This document shows, one piece after another, positions 21,657-32,099 of a stretch of DNA of 64,000 nt. Numbering within the stretch: the first letter of the stretch is position 1; every line of letters starts with the position of its first letter. This stretch comes from Agromyces marinus (GTDB lineage Bacteria > Actinomycetota > Actinomycetes > Actinomycetales > Microbacteriaceae), in contig NZ_CP087879.1 of assembly GCF_021442325.1 (NCBI RefSeq), positions 1,736,001 to 1,800,000 on the forward strand. Direction: 5' to 3'. The notes beneath the pieces are model-generated. The model was not told the origin of the DNA, ran no database searches, and saw only the letters and a list, made by a program, of their open reading frames with translations. The translations under genes and the position numbers were made by a program.

Positions 21657-24314
21657 TCAGGCTCCCGTTGCGGCGCGGGCCGCCTGCAGGGCGGCCGGGA
21701 TCGCCGACAGGTCGGTCCCGCCGCCCTGCGCGAGGTCGGGCTTGCCGCCGCCTCCGCCGCCGAGTGCCGAAGCCATCGCCTTGGCGATCGTGCCCGCGTT
21801 CGCGCCCGCTTCCCTGGCCGCCGGCGAGGTCGCCGCGATCGCGAGCGGCTTGCCGCCGACCTCGCCGACGAGCGCGACGACGGATGCCGCGTCGCCGAGC
21901 CGTGCCCTGATCGCGCTCGCGAGCGAACGGAGTTCGTCGCCGGATCCGAGCACGCCGGTCGCCTCTGCGACCACGAGCAGGTCGCCGACGCGCTCGGCCC
22001 TGCCGGCCAGGTCGGGCACCCGGTCGTTCAGCGCCTTCGCCTCGTAGGCCGCGATCTTCTTCTCGGCCGCCTTGAGGCTCGACACGAGGTCGCCGATCCG
22101 ATCGACGAGCAGTTCGGGTCGCGTCTTGAGCGTGCCGGTGAGTTCCTGCACGAGGGCGCGCTCCGCGGCGAACCGGCGGAACGCATCCTGCCCGACGAGC
22201 GACTCCACGCGCCGGTTCGACGCACCCACCGAGGACTCGCCGACGATGTTGATCATCCCCACCTCGGCGCTGCGTGCGACGTGGGTGCCCGCGCACAGCT
22301 CGCGCGACCAGGGGCCGCCGATGTCGACGACGCGCACGACGTCGCCGTACTTCTCGCCGAACAACGCCATCGCGCCGAGCGCCTTGGCCTCGTCGATCGG
22401 CATCTCGCGGGTGACGACCTCGAGGTTCTCGCGCACGGCACCGTTCGCCACGTCCTCGATCTCGCTCCGGGTCTCGGGCGAGAGGGGCTGGTTCCAGCCG
22501 TAGTCGAGACGCAGGTACCCGGCCTTGTTGAACGAACCGGACTGGTGCGCCTGCGGGCCGAGCACCTGGCGGAGCGCGGCGTGCACGAGGTGGGTTCCCG
22601 AGTGGGCCTGGGTCGCCCCGCGCCGGTAGTCCTCGTCGACGATGCTCGTCGCGGGCATGCCGACCCCGACCTCGCCGCTGGTGACCTTGACCGTGTGGCT
22701 GATCAGGCCCTTGACCGGCTTCTGCACGTCGAGGACCTCGAGTTCGAAGCCGTCGCCGACGATGCGCCCCCGGTCCGGAGCCTGCCCGCCGGACTCGGCG
22801 TACAGCGACGTCTCGGCGAGGATCACCTCGGCGGTCCGGCCCGCGATGGCCGACGCGGCGGGCCGGCCGTCGACGAGGATGCCGAGCACGCGCGAGTCGG
22901 TCAGGAGGTCGGTGTAGCCGGTGAAGACGGTCTCGCCGTGCGCTCGGAACTCGGAGTACACCGACAGGTCGGCGAGGACCTTCTTCTTCGACTTCGCGTC
23001 GGCCTTCGCCCGCGACCGCTGGTCGGCCATGAGGGCGTCGAAGGCCTTCCGGTCGACCGCGAGCCCGGCCTCGTCGGCCATCTCGAGCGTGAGTTCGATC
23101 GGGAACCCGTAGGTGTCGTGGAGCAGGAACGCCGTGTCGCCCGCGAGACGGTCGGAGCCGTCGGCCCTGGTCTTCGCGACCGCGCTGTCGAGGATGCCGG
23201 TGCCCGCCTCGAGCGTGCGCAGGAAGGTCGCCTCCTCGCCGAGCGCGAGCTGCTCGATCTGGGCGTATCCGGCCTCGACCTCGGGGTACGCGGCCTTCAT
23301 CGCGTCGCGCGACGCGGCGAACAGCTCGCGGAACGTGGGGCCCTCGACGCCCAGCAGGCGCATCGCCCGGATGGAGCGTCGGAGCAGGCGTCGGAGGATG
23401 TAGCCGCGGCCCTCGTTCGACGGGGTCACGCCGTCGCTCATGAGCATGAGCGAGGATCGGATGTGGTCGGCGATGACGCGCATCCGCACGTCGTCCTCGT
23501 GGTCGGCGCCGTAGCGTCGCCCGGACAGCCGCGCTGCGGCGTCGAGCACCGGCCGCACCTGGTCGATCTCGTACATGTTGTCGACGCCCTGCTTGAGGAA
23601 CGCCACCCGCTCGAGGCCCATGCCGGTGTCGATGTTCTTCTTCGGCAGTTCCTTCACGATCGTGAAGTCGACCTTCGACCTCACATCGGCGATGAGGTAC
23701 TGCATGAACACGAGGTTCCAGATCTCGACGTAGCGGTCGTCATCGGTCGCGGGACCGCCGTCGATCCCGTACTCGGGACCCCGGTCGAAGAAGATCTCGG
23801 AGCACGGACCGGCCGGACCGGGCTGGCCGGTGTGCCAGAAATTCGTGTCCTTGCCGAGCCCCTGGATGCGCTCGTCGGGCAGGCCCGCGACGCGGCGCCA
23901 GATCTCGCGTGCCTCGTCGTCGTCCTCGTAGACGGTGACCCAGAGGTCGTCGGGATCGAATCCGTAGCCGCCCTCGGCCTCGGGCGTCGTCAGGAGCTCC
24001 CACGCGAACGCGATCGCACCGTCCTTGAAGTAGTCGCCGAAGGAGAAGTTGCCGTTCATCTGGAAGAACGTGCCGTGGCGAGGGGTCTTGCCGACCTCTT
24101 CGATGTCGTTGGTCCGGATGCACTTCTGCACGCTCGTCGCGCGCGAGTACGGAGCGGGGACCACGCCGGTCAGGTACGGAACGAACGGCACCATGCCCGC
24201 GACCGTGAACAGCAGCGACGGGTCGTCGGACACGAGCGAGGCCGACGGCACGACCGTGTGGCCGCGAGCGGCGAAGTAGTCGAGCCAACGCTGGCGGATC
24301 TCGGCAGTCTGCAT
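21657..24314 (-). CDS. alaS: Alanyl-tRNA synthetase
   Basis: Charges tRNA-Ala and edits mischarged Ser/Gly. The 885-aa protein has all four parts. The class II catalytic core begins IRQRWLDYFAARGHTVVPSA and includes FFQMNGNFSFGDYFKDGAI. The tRNA-recognition region includes KKNIDTGMGLERVAFLKQ. The editing domain has TQAHSGTHLVHAALRQVLG and CAGTHVARSAEVG (HxxxH and CxxxH metal motif). The C-terminal DHHA1 domain ends with a Gly-rich GGGGGGKPDLAQGGG. It is followed closely by ruvX. Confidence 0.98.
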   Translation of the reverse strand: MQTAEIRQRWLDYFAARGHTVVPSASLVSDDPSLLFTVAGMVPFVPYLTGVVPAPYSRATSVQKCIRTNDIEEVGKTPRHGTFFQMNGNFSFGDYFKDGAIAFAWELLTTPEAEGGYGFDPDDLWVTVYEDDDEAREIWRRVAGLPDERIQGLGKDTNFWHTGQPGPAGPCSEIFFDRGPEYGIDGGPATDDDRYVEIWNLVFMQYLIADVRSKVDFTIVKELPKKNIDTGMGLERVAFLKQGVDNMYEIDQVRPVLDAAARLSGRRYGADHEDDVRMRVIADHIRSSLMLMSDGVTPSNEGRGYILRRLLRRSIRAMRLLGVEGPTFRELFAASRDAMKAAYPEVEAGYAQIEQLALGEEATFLRTLEAGTGILDSAVAKTRADGSDRLAGDTAFLLHDTYGFPIELTLEMADEAGLAVDRKAFDALMADQRSRAKADAKSKKKVLADLSVYSEFRAHGETVFTGYTDLLTDSRVLGILVDGRPAASAIAGRTAEVILAETSLYAESGGQAPDRGRIVGDGFELEVLDVQKPVKGLISHTVKVTSGEVGVGMPATSIVDEDYRRGATQAHSGTHLVHAALRQVLGPQAHQSGSFNKAGYLRLDYGWNQPLSPETRSEIEDVANGAVRENLEVVTREMPIDEAKALGAMALFGEKYGDVVRVVDIGGPWSRELCAGTHVARSAEVGMINIVGESSVGASNRRVESLVGQDAFRRFAAERALVQELTGTLKTRPELLVDRIGDLVSSLKAAEKKIAAYEAKALNDRVPDLAGRAERVGDLLVVAEATGVLGSGDELRSLASAIRARLGDAASVVALVGEVGGKPLAIAATSPAAREAGANAGTIAKAMASALGGGGGGKPDLAQGGGTDLSAIPAALQAARAATGA

Positions 24315-24380
24315 GGTTCCGTTCTGGTTCTCGGGAATGGTGGAGCGCCGCCGAGGCGGCGGACATCGCGTTCTGGACGG

Positions 24381-24569
24381 TTACCGGTCTTCGGAGGCGC
24401 GCAGTTCGGCCTCTCGGGCGTGGTAGCCGTCGGCCACGGCACGGCCGAAGGCTCGCGCCTTGGCATCGACGCCGGCGAAGAACTCGCGGCCCTGCGTCGT
24501 GCGGTTGACCTGGTGCGCGACCGCGAACCCGGCTGCGACGCCGACGGTGAACCACAGGATGCTCTTCAC
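24381..24569 (-). CDS. Small conserved single-pass membrane protein
   Basis: A 62-aa protein with an N-terminal membrane helix (MKSILWFTVGVAAGFAVAHQ) and a charged helix after it (REFFAGVDAKARAFGRAVAD). Similar short proteins sit between rpsD and alaS in many actinobacteria, so it is probably real and co-transcribed with alaS, 66 nt downstream. Function unknown; DUF948-type proteins often seen next to it are missing here. Confidence 0.7.
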   Translation of the reverse strand: MKSILWFTVGVAAGFAVAHQVNRTTQGREFFAGVDAKARAFGRAVADGYHAREAELRASEDR

Positions 24570-24659
24570 GTCTCACTCCTCGATGGGTCGTGCTCGCGCG
24601 GTGCGGTGCGCACGCGTCCACTCAGTCTAGGGCGTGAGACGGATGCCGCGACGAGACGA

Positions 24660-24693
24660 CGAACGGGGCCGCGGCGAACCGCGACCCCGTTCG
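24660..24693 (-). terminator. rpsD terminator hairpin
   Basis: A 15-bp stem (arms 24660-24674 and 24679-24693, one G-U pair) with a CGAA loop (TTCG on the transcribed strand) begins 16 nt after the rpsD stop. Confidence 0.8.
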
Positions 24694-24708
24694 GGAGAGC
24701 CCGTGCTG

Positions 24709-25332
24709 CTAGCGAGCCGCGTAGTACTCGACGACGAGCTGCACGTCACAGGTGACGGGCACCTCGGCGCGCTTCGGACGACGCACGAGCGTGGCGTGGA
24801 GCTTGTCGAGCTCGACCTCGAGGTAGCCCGGGGTCTTGGGGAGCACGTCGACGTGGCCGCCGGCCGCAGCGACCTGGAAGGGCTCGGTGCCCTCGGAGCG
24901 CTGCTTGACGCCGATGACCTGGCCGGCCTTCACGCGGAACGACGGACGGTCGACGAGCTTGCCGTCGACGGTGATGTGGCGGTGCACGACGAACTGGCGG
25001 GCCTGCGAGATGGTGCGGGCGAAGCCGGCGCGGAGCACGAGCGCGTCGAGGCGCATCTCGAGCAGCTCGACCAGGTTCTCACCGGTCAGGCCGTCGGTGC
25101 GGCGGGCCTCGTTGAACGCGATGCGCAGCTGCTTCTCGCGGATGCCGTACTGCGCGCGCAGGCGCTGCTTCTCGCGGAGACGGACCGCGTAGTCGGAGTC
25201 CTGCTTGCGCTTGGTGCGGCCGTGCTCGCCGGGAGCGTACGGACGCTTCTCCATGTACTTGGCGGCCTTCGGGGTGAGGGCGACGCCGAGCGCGCGGGAG
25301 AGGCGGGTCTTGCTTCGAGACTGGTTGGTCAC
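24709..25332 (-). CDS. rpsD: 30S ribosomal protein S4
   Basis: Primary 16S rRNA-binding protein and part of the mRNA entry pore. The 207-aa protein lacks the zinc Cys cluster at its N-terminus (C- form). It has the S4 RNA-binding domain with LEMRLDALVLRAGFARTISQ and ARQFVVHRHITVDGKLVDRP. Start GTG 25332 (TNQSRSKTRLSRALG) is preceded by AAAGGAC; the earlier ATG at 25356 would add residues foreign to S4. A stand-alone rpsD, away from the S13-S11-rpoA cluster, is common in this group. Confidence 0.97.
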   Translation of the reverse strand: MTNQSRSKTRLSRALGVALTPKAAKYMEKRPYAPGEHGRTKRKQDSDYAVRLREKQRLRAQYGIREKQLRIAFNEARRTDGLTGENLVELLEMRLDALVLRAGFARTISQARQFVVHRHITVDGKLVDRPSFRVKAGQVIGVKQRSEGTEPFQVAAAGGHVDVLPKTPGYLEVELDKLHATLVRRPKRAEVPVTCDVQLVVEYYAAR

Positions 25333-25516
25333 GATGTCCTTTCGGAGGATTCTCAAACGGTGTGGTTCCGGGCGCGTGCAGCGCCGGAAAGACGATGTTC
25401 AGAGGGGTTCGCCACGGGGCGACCGGCTACAGGTCGCATCCCTTCGCCGTGGAGACCGCGCAGCCGCACGCGAGAATCCAGCTTCAGGCCAGCGACAATC
25501 CTAGCATGTGGCGCGG

Positions 25517-26875
25517 TCAGCCCCGTTCGCCGCGCACGATCCTGCGGAGCTTCGCGAGCCGCGAGCCGACGTCGCGTTCGTTGCCGTGCTCGGTGGGCGT
25601 GTAGTAGACGGCGCCGCGCAGCGGATCCGGCAGGTACTGCTGGCCCACGACGCCGATCGGATCGTCGTGGGGATAGACGTACCCCTTGCCGTGGCCGAGT
25701 CGCTTCGCGCCGGGATAGTGGGCATCGCGCAGGTGCTTCGGCACGCGCCCCGCCCGCCCGGCACGGACATCCGCCAGCGCCGCGTCGATGCCGAGGTAGG
25801 CGGCGTTCGACTTCGGCGCCGTCGCCAGGTGCACGACCGCCTGCGCGAGCGGGATCCGGCCCTCGGGCATGCCGATGAACTGCACCGCATCCGCGGCCGC
25901 GACGGCGACGCCGAGCGCGGTCGGGTCCGCCATCCCGATGTCCTCCGAGGCGAGGACGATGATCCGCCGGGCGATGAACCGCGGATCCTCCCCCGCCTCG
26001 ATCATGCGTGCGAGGTAGTGCAGCGCCGCATCGACGTCGCTGCCGCGGACCGACTTGATGAACGCCGAGATCACGTCGTAGTGCTCGTCGCCGTCGCGGT
26101 CGTATCGCAGGAGCGCCCGGTCGACCGCGCGGGCGACGACCTCCGGCGTGACGACCGGCGCGGGCGCGGCATCCGCCCCACCGGCATCTGCCGCCTCGCT
26201 CAGCGCGGAGGTCGACGCCGCTTCGAGCGCCGTGAGCGCCCGCCTGGCGTCGCCCGAGGCGAGGCGCACGATGGCAGCCCGGGCCTCGGGGGCCAGCTCG
26301 ACGCGGCCGCCGAGGCCGCGCGGGTCGTCGACCGCGCGGTCGACGAGCATCGCGAGGTCGTCGTCGTCGAGCGTCTCGAGCGTCAGCAGGAGCGAGCGCG
26401 ACAGCAGCGGCGAGATGACCGAGAACGACGGGTTCTCGGTCGTCGCGGCCACGAGGATCACCCAGCCGTTCTCGACGCCCGGGAGCAGCGCATCCTGTTG
26501 GGCCTTCGTGAAGCGGTGGATCTCGTCGAGGAAGAGGACCGTCGAGACGCCGTAGAGGTCGCGATCGGCCCGCGCCGCCTCCATGACCTGGCGGACGTCG
26601 CGAACGCCGGCGGTCACGGCCGAGAGCTCGACGAACCTGCGGCCGGAGGATCGGGCGATCGCCTGGGCGAGCGTCGTCTTGCCCGTGCCCGGCGGCCCCC
26701 ACAGGATGACCGAGACCGCACCCGACTCACCCGTGCGATCGGCGGCGAGTGCGACCAGCGGCGACCCCGGCCCGAGGAGGTGCCGCTGCCCCGCGACCTC
26801 GTCGAGGCTCCGCGGACGCATCCGGACCGCAAGCGGGGTCGCGCCGGCGCGCAGTCCCGCAGCCGTGTCCACCAT
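25517..26875 (-). CDS. rarA: Replication-associated recombination protein RarA (MgsA)
   Basis: AAA+ clamp-loader-like ATPase acting at stalled or damaged replication forks. The 452-aa protein has Walker [13 protein letters not shown] at 59-70, Walker [20 protein letters not shown] near 117, and the family C-terminus with [15 protein letters not shown] and [19 protein letters not shown]. The start at ATG 26875 ([11 protein letters not shown]) is preferred over an ATG 10 codons earlier. A 30-residue Ala/Pro linker (about 222-245) is longer than usual. It is divergent from the cyclophilin gene. Confidence 0.95.
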   Translation of the reverse strand: MVDTAAGLRAGATPLAVRMRPRSLDEVAGQRHLLGPGSPLVALAADRTGESGAVSVILWGPPGTGKTTLAQAIARSSGRRFVELSAVTAGVRDVRQVMEAARADRDLYGVSTVLFLDEIHRFTKAQQDALLPGVENGWVILVAATTENPSFSVISPLLSRSLLLTLETLDDDDLAMLVDRAVDDPRGLGGRVELAPEARAAIVRLASGDARRALTALEAASTSALSEAADAGGADAAPAPVVTPEVVARAVDRALLRYDRDGDEHYDVISAFIKSVRGSDVDAALHYLARMIEAGEDPRFIARRIIVLASEDIGMADPTALGVAVAAADAVQFIGMPEGRIPLAQAVVHLATAPKSNAAYLGIDAALADVRAGRAGRVPKHLRDAHYPGAKRLGHGKGYVYPHDDPIGVVGQQYLPDPLRGAVYYTPTEHGNERDVGSRLAKLRRIVRGERG

Positions 26876-26990
26876 GACGACCAGCGTAATCGGGCCGGCC
26901 GACACGCCCGCCGCCGGCAGTCGGGCAGGATTGGCTCGGGCGGTCCCGGGTTGCGTAGGCTCTCCCAGCAGGATCCCCCGAAGGAGCAGC

Positions 26991-27755
26991 GTGGCATCGA
27001 ACGACCGTCAGGCGCGCGAGGAGCGCTCGCGCCTGCGCACCTACCAGGCCCGACAGGAAGTGCACCGCCGCGCCGAGCGCCGCCGCACTCGCGACAACAT
27101 CGTCGCCGGCGTCGTGCTCGTCGTCGTCCTCGCGCTCGCCACCGGCGCCCAGCTCGTCTACTTCGACGGCGGGCCGGGCACTCCCGAGCCCGTCCCGACC
27201 GCGACCCCGACGCCGACCCCGGAGGCAGAGGCACCCTCACCCGAGCTTGCGGAGGACCGCGCCTGGGTCGGCGCCCTGACGCTGAACGACACGGTGCTCT
27301 CGCTCGAGCTCGACGGGCAGGCCGCACCGCAGGCCGTGGCCAGCACGGTCACGCTCGCGCAGGAGGGCTTCTACGACGGCGTCGCATGCCACCGCCTGAC
27401 CACCGAGGGGATCTTCGTCCTGCAGTGCGGCGATCCGAACGGGGACGGCAGCGGCGGGCCCGGATACTCGTACGGCCCGATCGAGAACGCGCCGGCCGAC
27501 GACGTCTACCCGGCGGGCACCATCGCCATGGCCCGGCAGCTCGGTGCCCCCGAGAGCCAGGGCAGCCAGTTCTTCATCGTCTACGAGGACTCGACCATCC
27601 CGTCGGATGCCGCCGGGGGCTACACCGTCATCGGTCGGGTCACCTCCGGCCTGGAGGACCTGCGCTCGACGATCACCGACCAGGGCGCCGCCGACGGCGC
27701 CCCCGACGGCGCTCCCGTGCGCCCCGTGAGCATCACGGAGTTCATCGTCGAGTGA
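26991..27755 (+). CDS. Membrane-anchored cyclophilin-type peptidyl-prolyl isomerase
   Basis: Cis-trans prolyl isomerase facing the cell exterior. The 254-aa protein has a charged cytoplasmic N-terminus (about 1-35), one membrane helix ([20 protein letters not shown]), a Pro/Thr linker ([18 protein letters not shown]) and a cyclophilin domain from about 85. Recognisable motifs are [40 protein letters not shown] and [16 protein letters not shown]. The catalytic Arg of the F-H-R-x-x motif is present, but the usual GG-D pattern is altered to [17 protein letters not shown] 26991 follows an AAGGAG ribosome-binding site. A gene like this near relA is common in actinobacteria. Confidence 0.88.
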   Translation: MASNDRQAREERSRLRTYQARQEVHRRAERRRTRDNIVAGVVLVVVLALATGAQLVYFDGGPGTPEPVPTATPTPTPEAEAPSPELAEDRAWVGALTLNDTVLSLELDGQAAPQAVASTVTLAQEGFYDGVACHRLTTEGIFVLQCGDPNGDGSGGPGYSYGPIENAPADDVYPAGTIAMARQLGAPESQGSQFFIVYEDSTIPSDAAGGYTVIGRVTSGLEDLRSTITDQGAADGAPDGAPVRPVSITEFIVE

Positions 27756-27759
27756 GGCC

Positions 27760-27781
27760 GTGCGCCCCGGATCCGGCGCAC
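27760..27781 (+). terminator. Possible terminator after the cyclophilin gene
   Basis: A 7-bp GC-rich stem (27760-27766 with 27775-27781) and an 8-nt loop, 4 nt after the stop codon. Modest stem, so moderate support. Confidence 0.4.
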
Positions 27782-27864
27782 GCGTCGGCGACACGCGGGT
27801 GCAATAGGCTTGATGCCGTCCAACCGCCGCGCCTGCGGCAGCCGATCGATGACAGGGTGATTCC

Positions 27865-29097
27865 GTGACCGATTCAGCACAGCAACCGTGGGGCCGCGTC
27901 GACGAGACGGGCACCGTCTTCGTGCGGACCAGCGAGGGCGAGCGCGAAGTCGGGCAGTACCCCGACGCGACGCCTGAAGAGGCCCTGGCCTACTTCGAGC
28001 GCAAGTACGCCGACCTCGCCGGTGCGGTCGGCCTGCTCGAGCAGCGAGTTCGGCGAGGCGCTCCCGCAGCGGATGTCGCGAAGGCGGTCTCCACGCTGCA
28101 GGCGACGGTTGCCGATGCCCATGCCGTCGGCGACCTCGAGTCGCTCTCCCGCCGCCTCGAGGCGCTGTCGGGCACGACGCAGGAGCTGACCGCCCAGCAG
28201 CAGGCCGAGGCGAAGGAGGCGCTCGCGGGCGCCATCGCCGAGCGCACGCGCATCGTCGAAGAGGCCGAGGCCCTGGCGGCCCAGGACCCGGCGAAGACGC
28301 AGTGGAAGCAGACCTCAGCCGCGCTCGACGCCCTGTTCGCTGCGTGGCAGAAGCACCAGCAGGAGGGCCCCCGCCTGCCGAAGGGCGAGGCGAACGAACT
28401 CTGGAAGCGGTTCCGCGCCGCCCGTTCCACGATCGAACAGCACCGCAAGGCGTTCTTCGCCGACCTCGACGCGCAGCACCGCGACGTGCGTCAGCGCAAG
28501 CAGCGCCTCATCGAGCGCGCCGAGGCGCTGGCGCCCCGCGGCGGCGACGGCGTGCACGAGTACCGGGCGCTCCTCGACGAGTGGAAGCAGGCCGGCCGCG
28601 CCGGCAAGAAGCTCGACGACGCGCTGTGGGCGAAGTTCAAGGCCGCGGGCGACGTGCTGTTCCAGGCCAAGGCCGAGATCGACGCGAAGGACGACGAGGA
28701 GTACCGCGCGAACCTCGAGCAGAAGCTCGCGTTGCTCGACGAGGCCGACGTGCTCCTGAAGGAGAAGGACTCGCGCACCGCTCGCGGCGCCCTCAACGGC
28801 ATCCAGCGACGGTGGGATGAGATCGGCCGGGTCCCCCGCGACCAGGTGCGCACGGTCGAGGACCGGCTGCGCAAGGTCGAGAACCACGTGCGGGCCCTCG
28901 AAGACGAGCGGTGGGAACGGGACGACCCCGAGAAGAAGGCCCGGTCCGAGGGCATGCTCGGCCAGCTCCAGGATGCGATCGCGAAGCTCGAGTCCGAACT
29001 GGCCGATGCCGAGGCCTCGGGCGATGCGAAGGCCGCAGCGACTGCGCGCGAAGCCCTCGAGGCACGGCGTGCCTGGCTCAAGGCCGTCGGCGGCTGA
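27865..29097 (+). CDS. DUF349 domain protein
   Basis: A 410-aa, mostly helical, charge-rich protein made of repeated DUF349 units. After a short beta-rich N-terminus (GRVDETGTVFVRTSEGEREV) come successive helical repeats with the family pattern W-x(3)-G-x-ARAAGKKLDDALWAKF, WDEIGRVPRDQVRTVEDRLR and KQTSAALDALFAAWQKHQQ. Coiled coils are likely at about 105-140 and 370-405. DUF349 proteins are widespread near relA in actinobacteria but have no settled function. The GTG at 27865 is preceded by AGGG. A hairpin follows the stop. Confidence 0.85.
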   Translation: MTDSAQQPWGRVDETGTVFVRTSEGEREVGQYPDATPEEALAYFERKYADLAGAVGLLEQRVRRGAPAADVAKAVSTLQATVADAHAVGDLESLSRRLEALSGTTQELTAQQQAEAKEALAGAIAERTRIVEEAEALAAQDPAKTQWKQTSAALDALFAAWQKHQQEGPRLPKGEANELWKRFRAARSTIEQHRKAFFADLDAQHRDVRQRKQRLIERAEALAPRGGDGVHEYRALLDEWKQAGRAGKKLDDALWAKFKAAGDVLFQAKAEIDAKDDEEYRANLEQKLALLDEADVLLKEKDSRTARGALNGIQRRWDEIGRVPRDQVRTVEDRLRKVENHVRALEDERWERDDPEKKARSEGMLGQLQDAIAKLESELADAEASGDAKAAATAREALEARRAWLKAVGG

Positions 29098-29123
29098 CGC
29101 CGCCGGAGCGCACGGATTCGAGC

Positions 29124-29161
29124 TCCGGCCGACTCCCCCTCGTCGAGAGCGGTCGGCCGGA
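29124..29161 (+). terminator. Putative terminator after the DUF349 gene
   Basis: A 10-bp stem (29124-29133 with 29152-29161) and an 18-nt loop, starting 27 nt after the stop codon. Confidence 0.45.
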
Positions 29162-29222
29162 TCCATCCACAGGTCTGCGGGTGCCGGCGCGCGCACGCGA
29201 GCGGATGCCGCAGCATGGGCAC

Positions 29223-29780
29223 GTGACCCGACTGCGTTCCGTCCTCGACACCGATGACCTGCCCCTCGCCGAACTCTGCGCAGCGCGCATCGACGGCGAG
29301 GTGATGCGACTGGGCGAGGCGTGGTGCCCCGTGGACGAACCCGACCTGCCCTCGCTCCGCGCGGCAGCCGTCGCGACGAACGTCCCGGCCACGGCGATCC
29401 TCGAGCGCCGCAGCGCCGCCTGGGTGCACGGTGCGCTGCCCTCCCCGCCCGTGGTCTCGGAGTGTTGCGTCCCCCACAGCGAACGCGTGTCGGTGCGTGC
29501 CCTCCGGCAGTCCGTCCACCTTCGCGAGGTCGCGATCGAGCCCGACGAGGTCGTCATCGTCGGGCCGATCCGCTGCACGACCGTCGAGCGGACCATCCAC
29601 GACCTCGTCCGCGACCCGATTTCGGGCTCCGACGCCATCGCGATCGTGGCGGCACTGATCGAGCTCGACCCGGCTGCCGGGCACCGCGCACGCTCCCGAA
29701 TCGAGGGCGCGCACCGGATGCCGCACAAGGGCGCGGCGCTCGAACGCCTCGACGCGGCTGCCGGGCTCAGCCGTCGCTGA
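29223..29780 (+). CDS. AbiEi-like (type IV antitoxin family) protein, orphan
   Basis: A 185-aa protein resembling the AbiEi-like antitoxin/regulator family common in Microbacteriaceae. It has an N-terminal [20 protein letters not shown] and [12 protein letters not shown] segment, [16 protein letters not shown], and a C-terminal [18 protein letters not shown]. In true AbiE systems AbiEi is followed by the nucleotidyltransferase toxin AbiEii; here no such gene is next to it. The gene runs into relA tail to tail, overlapping it by 14 nt. Start GTG 29223 has no obvious ribosome-binding site, so translation may begin elsewhere. The family call is by pattern memory, with moderate certainty; a toxin-neutralising role is not shown. 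Confidence 0.55.
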   Translation: MTRLRSVLDTDDLPLAELCAARIDGEVMRLGEAWCPVDEPDLPSLRAAAVATNVPATAILERRSAAWVHGALPSPPVVSECCVPHSERVSVRALRQSVHLREVAIEPDEVVIVGPIRCTTVERTIHDLVRDPISGSDAIAIVAALIELDPAAGHRARSRIEGAHRMPHKGAALERLDAAAGLSRR

Positions 29781-32022
29781 CGCGGTAGACGTCGTAGACG
29801 GCGTCGATGCGACGAACGGCGTTGAGCACCCGATCCAGGTGGGTGGTGTCCCCCATCTCGAAGACGAACCGGCTGATCGCGAGCCGATCGGTCGAGGTCG
29901 AGACATTGGCGGAGAGGATGTTCACGTGGTGCTCGCTGAGCACCCGGGTCACGTCCGAGAGCAGCCCGGAGCGGTCGAGTGCCTCGATCTGGATCTGGAC
30001 GAGGAACACGCTCTTCGAGCTCGGCGCCCACTCCACGTCGATCATGCGGTCGGGCTCACGCAGCAGCGACTGCACGTTGTGACACGACGCCTGGTGCACC
30101 GAGACGCCGGAGCCTCGCGTCACGAACCCGATGATGTCGTCGCCCGGAACGGGGGTGCAGCAGCGGGCGATCTTCACGAGGATGTCGGGTGCGCCGCGCA
30201 CGAGGACGCCTGAATCGCTCGTCCGCGGCAGCGGGCGCGACCGGACCGGGATCGCCGGAAGGTCGGGCTCGTCATCGTCGTCGTCGTCGCGGACGAGGGC
30301 GACGACCTTCTCGATGACCGACTGCGTCGAGACGTGGCCTTCGCCGACCGCGGCGTACAGCGCGGAGACGTCCTCGTACCGCAGCTGCGCCGCCACCTCG
30401 GCGAACGACTCCTGGCTCATGAGCTTCTGCAGCGGCAGGTTCTGCTTGCGCATCGCCCGCGCGATCGCGTCCCGGCCGTGCTCGATGGCCTCGTCGCGTC
30501 GTTCCTTGGTGAACCACTGCCGGATCTTGCTGCGCGCTCGCGGACTCTTGACGAAGTTCAGCCAGTCCTGGCTGGGGCCGGAATCCGGGTTCTTCGACGT
30601 GAAGACCTCGACGACGTCTCCGCTGGTGAGCTCCGTCTCGAGCGGGACGAGCCGACCGTTGACCTTCGAGCCCATGGTGCGGTGCCCCACCTCGGTGTGC
30701 ACCGCGTACGCGAAGTCGACGGGAGTCGCTCCGGCGGGAAGCCCGATCACCCGGCCCTTCGGGGTGAAGACGTAGACCTCCTTGGCTCCGATCTCGAACC
30801 GGAGCGAATCGAGGAACTCGCCGGGGTCGGTGGTCTCGGCCTGCCAGTCAGAGATGTGCGCGAGCCACGCCATGTCGGCGTCGCTGCGGCCGCCGGTGGG
30901 ATCCGCCCGGCCGGAGGCCACGCGCTCCTTGTACTTCCAGTGTGCTGCGACACCGTACTCGGCACGTTGGTGCATGTCATGGGTGCGGATCTGGATCTCG
31001 ACCGGGCGGCCCTTCGGGCCGATCACGGTCGTGTGCAACGACTGGTAGAGGTTGAACTTCGGGGTCGCGATGTAGTCCTTGAACCGCCCGGGCACCGGCG
31101 TCCACCTCGCGTGGATCGAACCGAGCACGGCGTAGCAGTCGCGCACCGAGTTGACGAGGACGCGGATGCCGACGAGATCGTGGATGTCGTCGAAGTCGCG
31201 CCCGCGCACGATCATCTTCTGGTAGATCGAGTAGAACTGCTTCGGCCGGCCGACGACCTTGCCGCGGATCCTGCTCGCCTTCAGGTCGTCGGCGACCAGG
31301 TCGATCACCGACTGCACGTACTCCTCGCGTTGCGGGGTGCGCTGCTTGACGAGGCTCTCGATCTCGGCGTAGAGCTTCGGGTACAGCACCGCGAACGAGA
31401 GGTCCTCGAGTTCCCACTTGATGGTCTGGATACCCAGTCGGTGCGCGAGCGGGGCGTAGATCTCGAGCGTCTCGGTGGCCTTCCGGGCCGCGGACTCGGC
31501 GGGCACGAACCCCCAGGTCCGGGCGTTGTGCAGCCGGTCGGCGAGCTTGATGATGAGCACGCGGATGTCCTTGGACATCGCGACGATCATCTTGCGAACG
31601 GTCTCGGCCTGCGTCGAGTCGCCGTACTTGACCTTGTCGAGCTTGGTGACCCCGTCGACGAGCATCGCGATCTCGTCGCCGAAGTCGCCGCGCAACTGGT
31701 CGAGCGTGTACGAGGTGTCTTCGACCGTGTCGTGCAGGAGGGCTGCCGCGACCGCCTTCGAGCCGATGCCGAGGTCGGCGAGGATCTGGGCGACGGCGAT
31801 CGGGTGGGTGATGTACGGCTCGCCGCTGCGGCGCTTCTGGCCCTCATGCGCGCGTTCGGCGACCGTGTACGCGCGTTCGATGACCGTCAGGTCGGCCTTC
31901 GGGTGGTGCATGCGCACGGTGCGCATGACGCCGTCGACGGCGCCGGCGGGCAGCGCCTTGGAGAAGATCCGAGGCACGAGGCGCCGCAATGACGCCGTCG
32001 AGTTGATCCCGGTATCGGTCAT
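29767..32022 (-). CDS. rel: Bifunctional (p)ppGpp synthetase/hydrolase Rel
   Basis: Makes and breaks the stringent-response alarmone. The 751-aa protein is the long RSH type. It has an HD hydrolase domain with intact [20 protein letters not shown] and [12 protein letters not shown], then the synthetase domain with [20 protein letters not shown] and [24 protein letters not shown] domain ([20 protein letters not shown]), a conserved-Cys region ([20 protein letters not shown]) and a C-terminal ACT domain follow. Conserved HD residues imply both activities. Start ATG 32022 ([11 protein letters not shown]) is preferred over one 8 codons upstream. It lies 77 nt from secF; the apt gene often found between them is missing. 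Confidence 0.96.
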   Translation of the reverse strand: MTDTGINSTASLRRLVPRIFSKALPAGAVDGVMRTVRMHHPKADLTVIERAYTVAERAHEGQKRRSGEPYITHPIAVAQILADLGIGSKAVAAALLHDTVEDTSYTLDQLRGDFGDEIAMLVDGVTKLDKVKYGDSTQAETVRKMIVAMSKDIRVLIIKLADRLHNARTWGFVPAESAARKATETLEIYAPLAHRLGIQTIKWELEDLSFAVLYPKLYAEIESLVKQRTPQREEYVQSVIDLVADDLKASRIRGKVVGRPKQFYSIYQKMIVRGRDFDDIHDLVGIRVLVNSVRDCYAVLGSIHARWTPVPGRFKDYIATPKFNLYQSLHTTVIGPKGRPVEIQIRTHDMHQRAEYGVAAHWKYKERVASGRADPTGGRSDADMAWLAHISDWQAETTDPGEFLDSLRFEIGAKEVYVFTPKGRVIGLPAGATPVDFAYAVHTEVGHRTMGSKVNGRLVPLETELTSGDVVEVFTSKNPDSGPSQDWLNFVKSPRARSKIRQWFTKERRDEAIEHGRDAIARAMRKQNLPLQKLMSQESFAEVAAQLRYEDVSALYAAVGEGHVSTQSVIEKVVALVRDDDDDDEPDLPAIPVRSRPLPRTSDSGVLVRGAPDILVKIARCCTPVPGDDIIGFVTRGSGVSVHQASCHNVQSLLREPDRMIDVEWAPSSKSVFLVQIQIEALDRSGLLSDVTRVLSEHHVNILSANVSTSTDRLAISRFVFEMGDTTHLDRVLNAVRRIDAVYDVYRVSDG

Positions 32023-32099
32023 GACCCCCGCACCTCCAGACCTCAATTATCACCGCTCGCGGAGCGCTCCGATGACGACGAGACCTGGAGGTGCACCGA

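Noticed and set aside
27178-27232. Short repeats in the cyclophilin gene (ACCCCGACGCCGACCCC)
   Set aside because: They encode the Pro/Thr linker after the membrane helix and need no other explanation.
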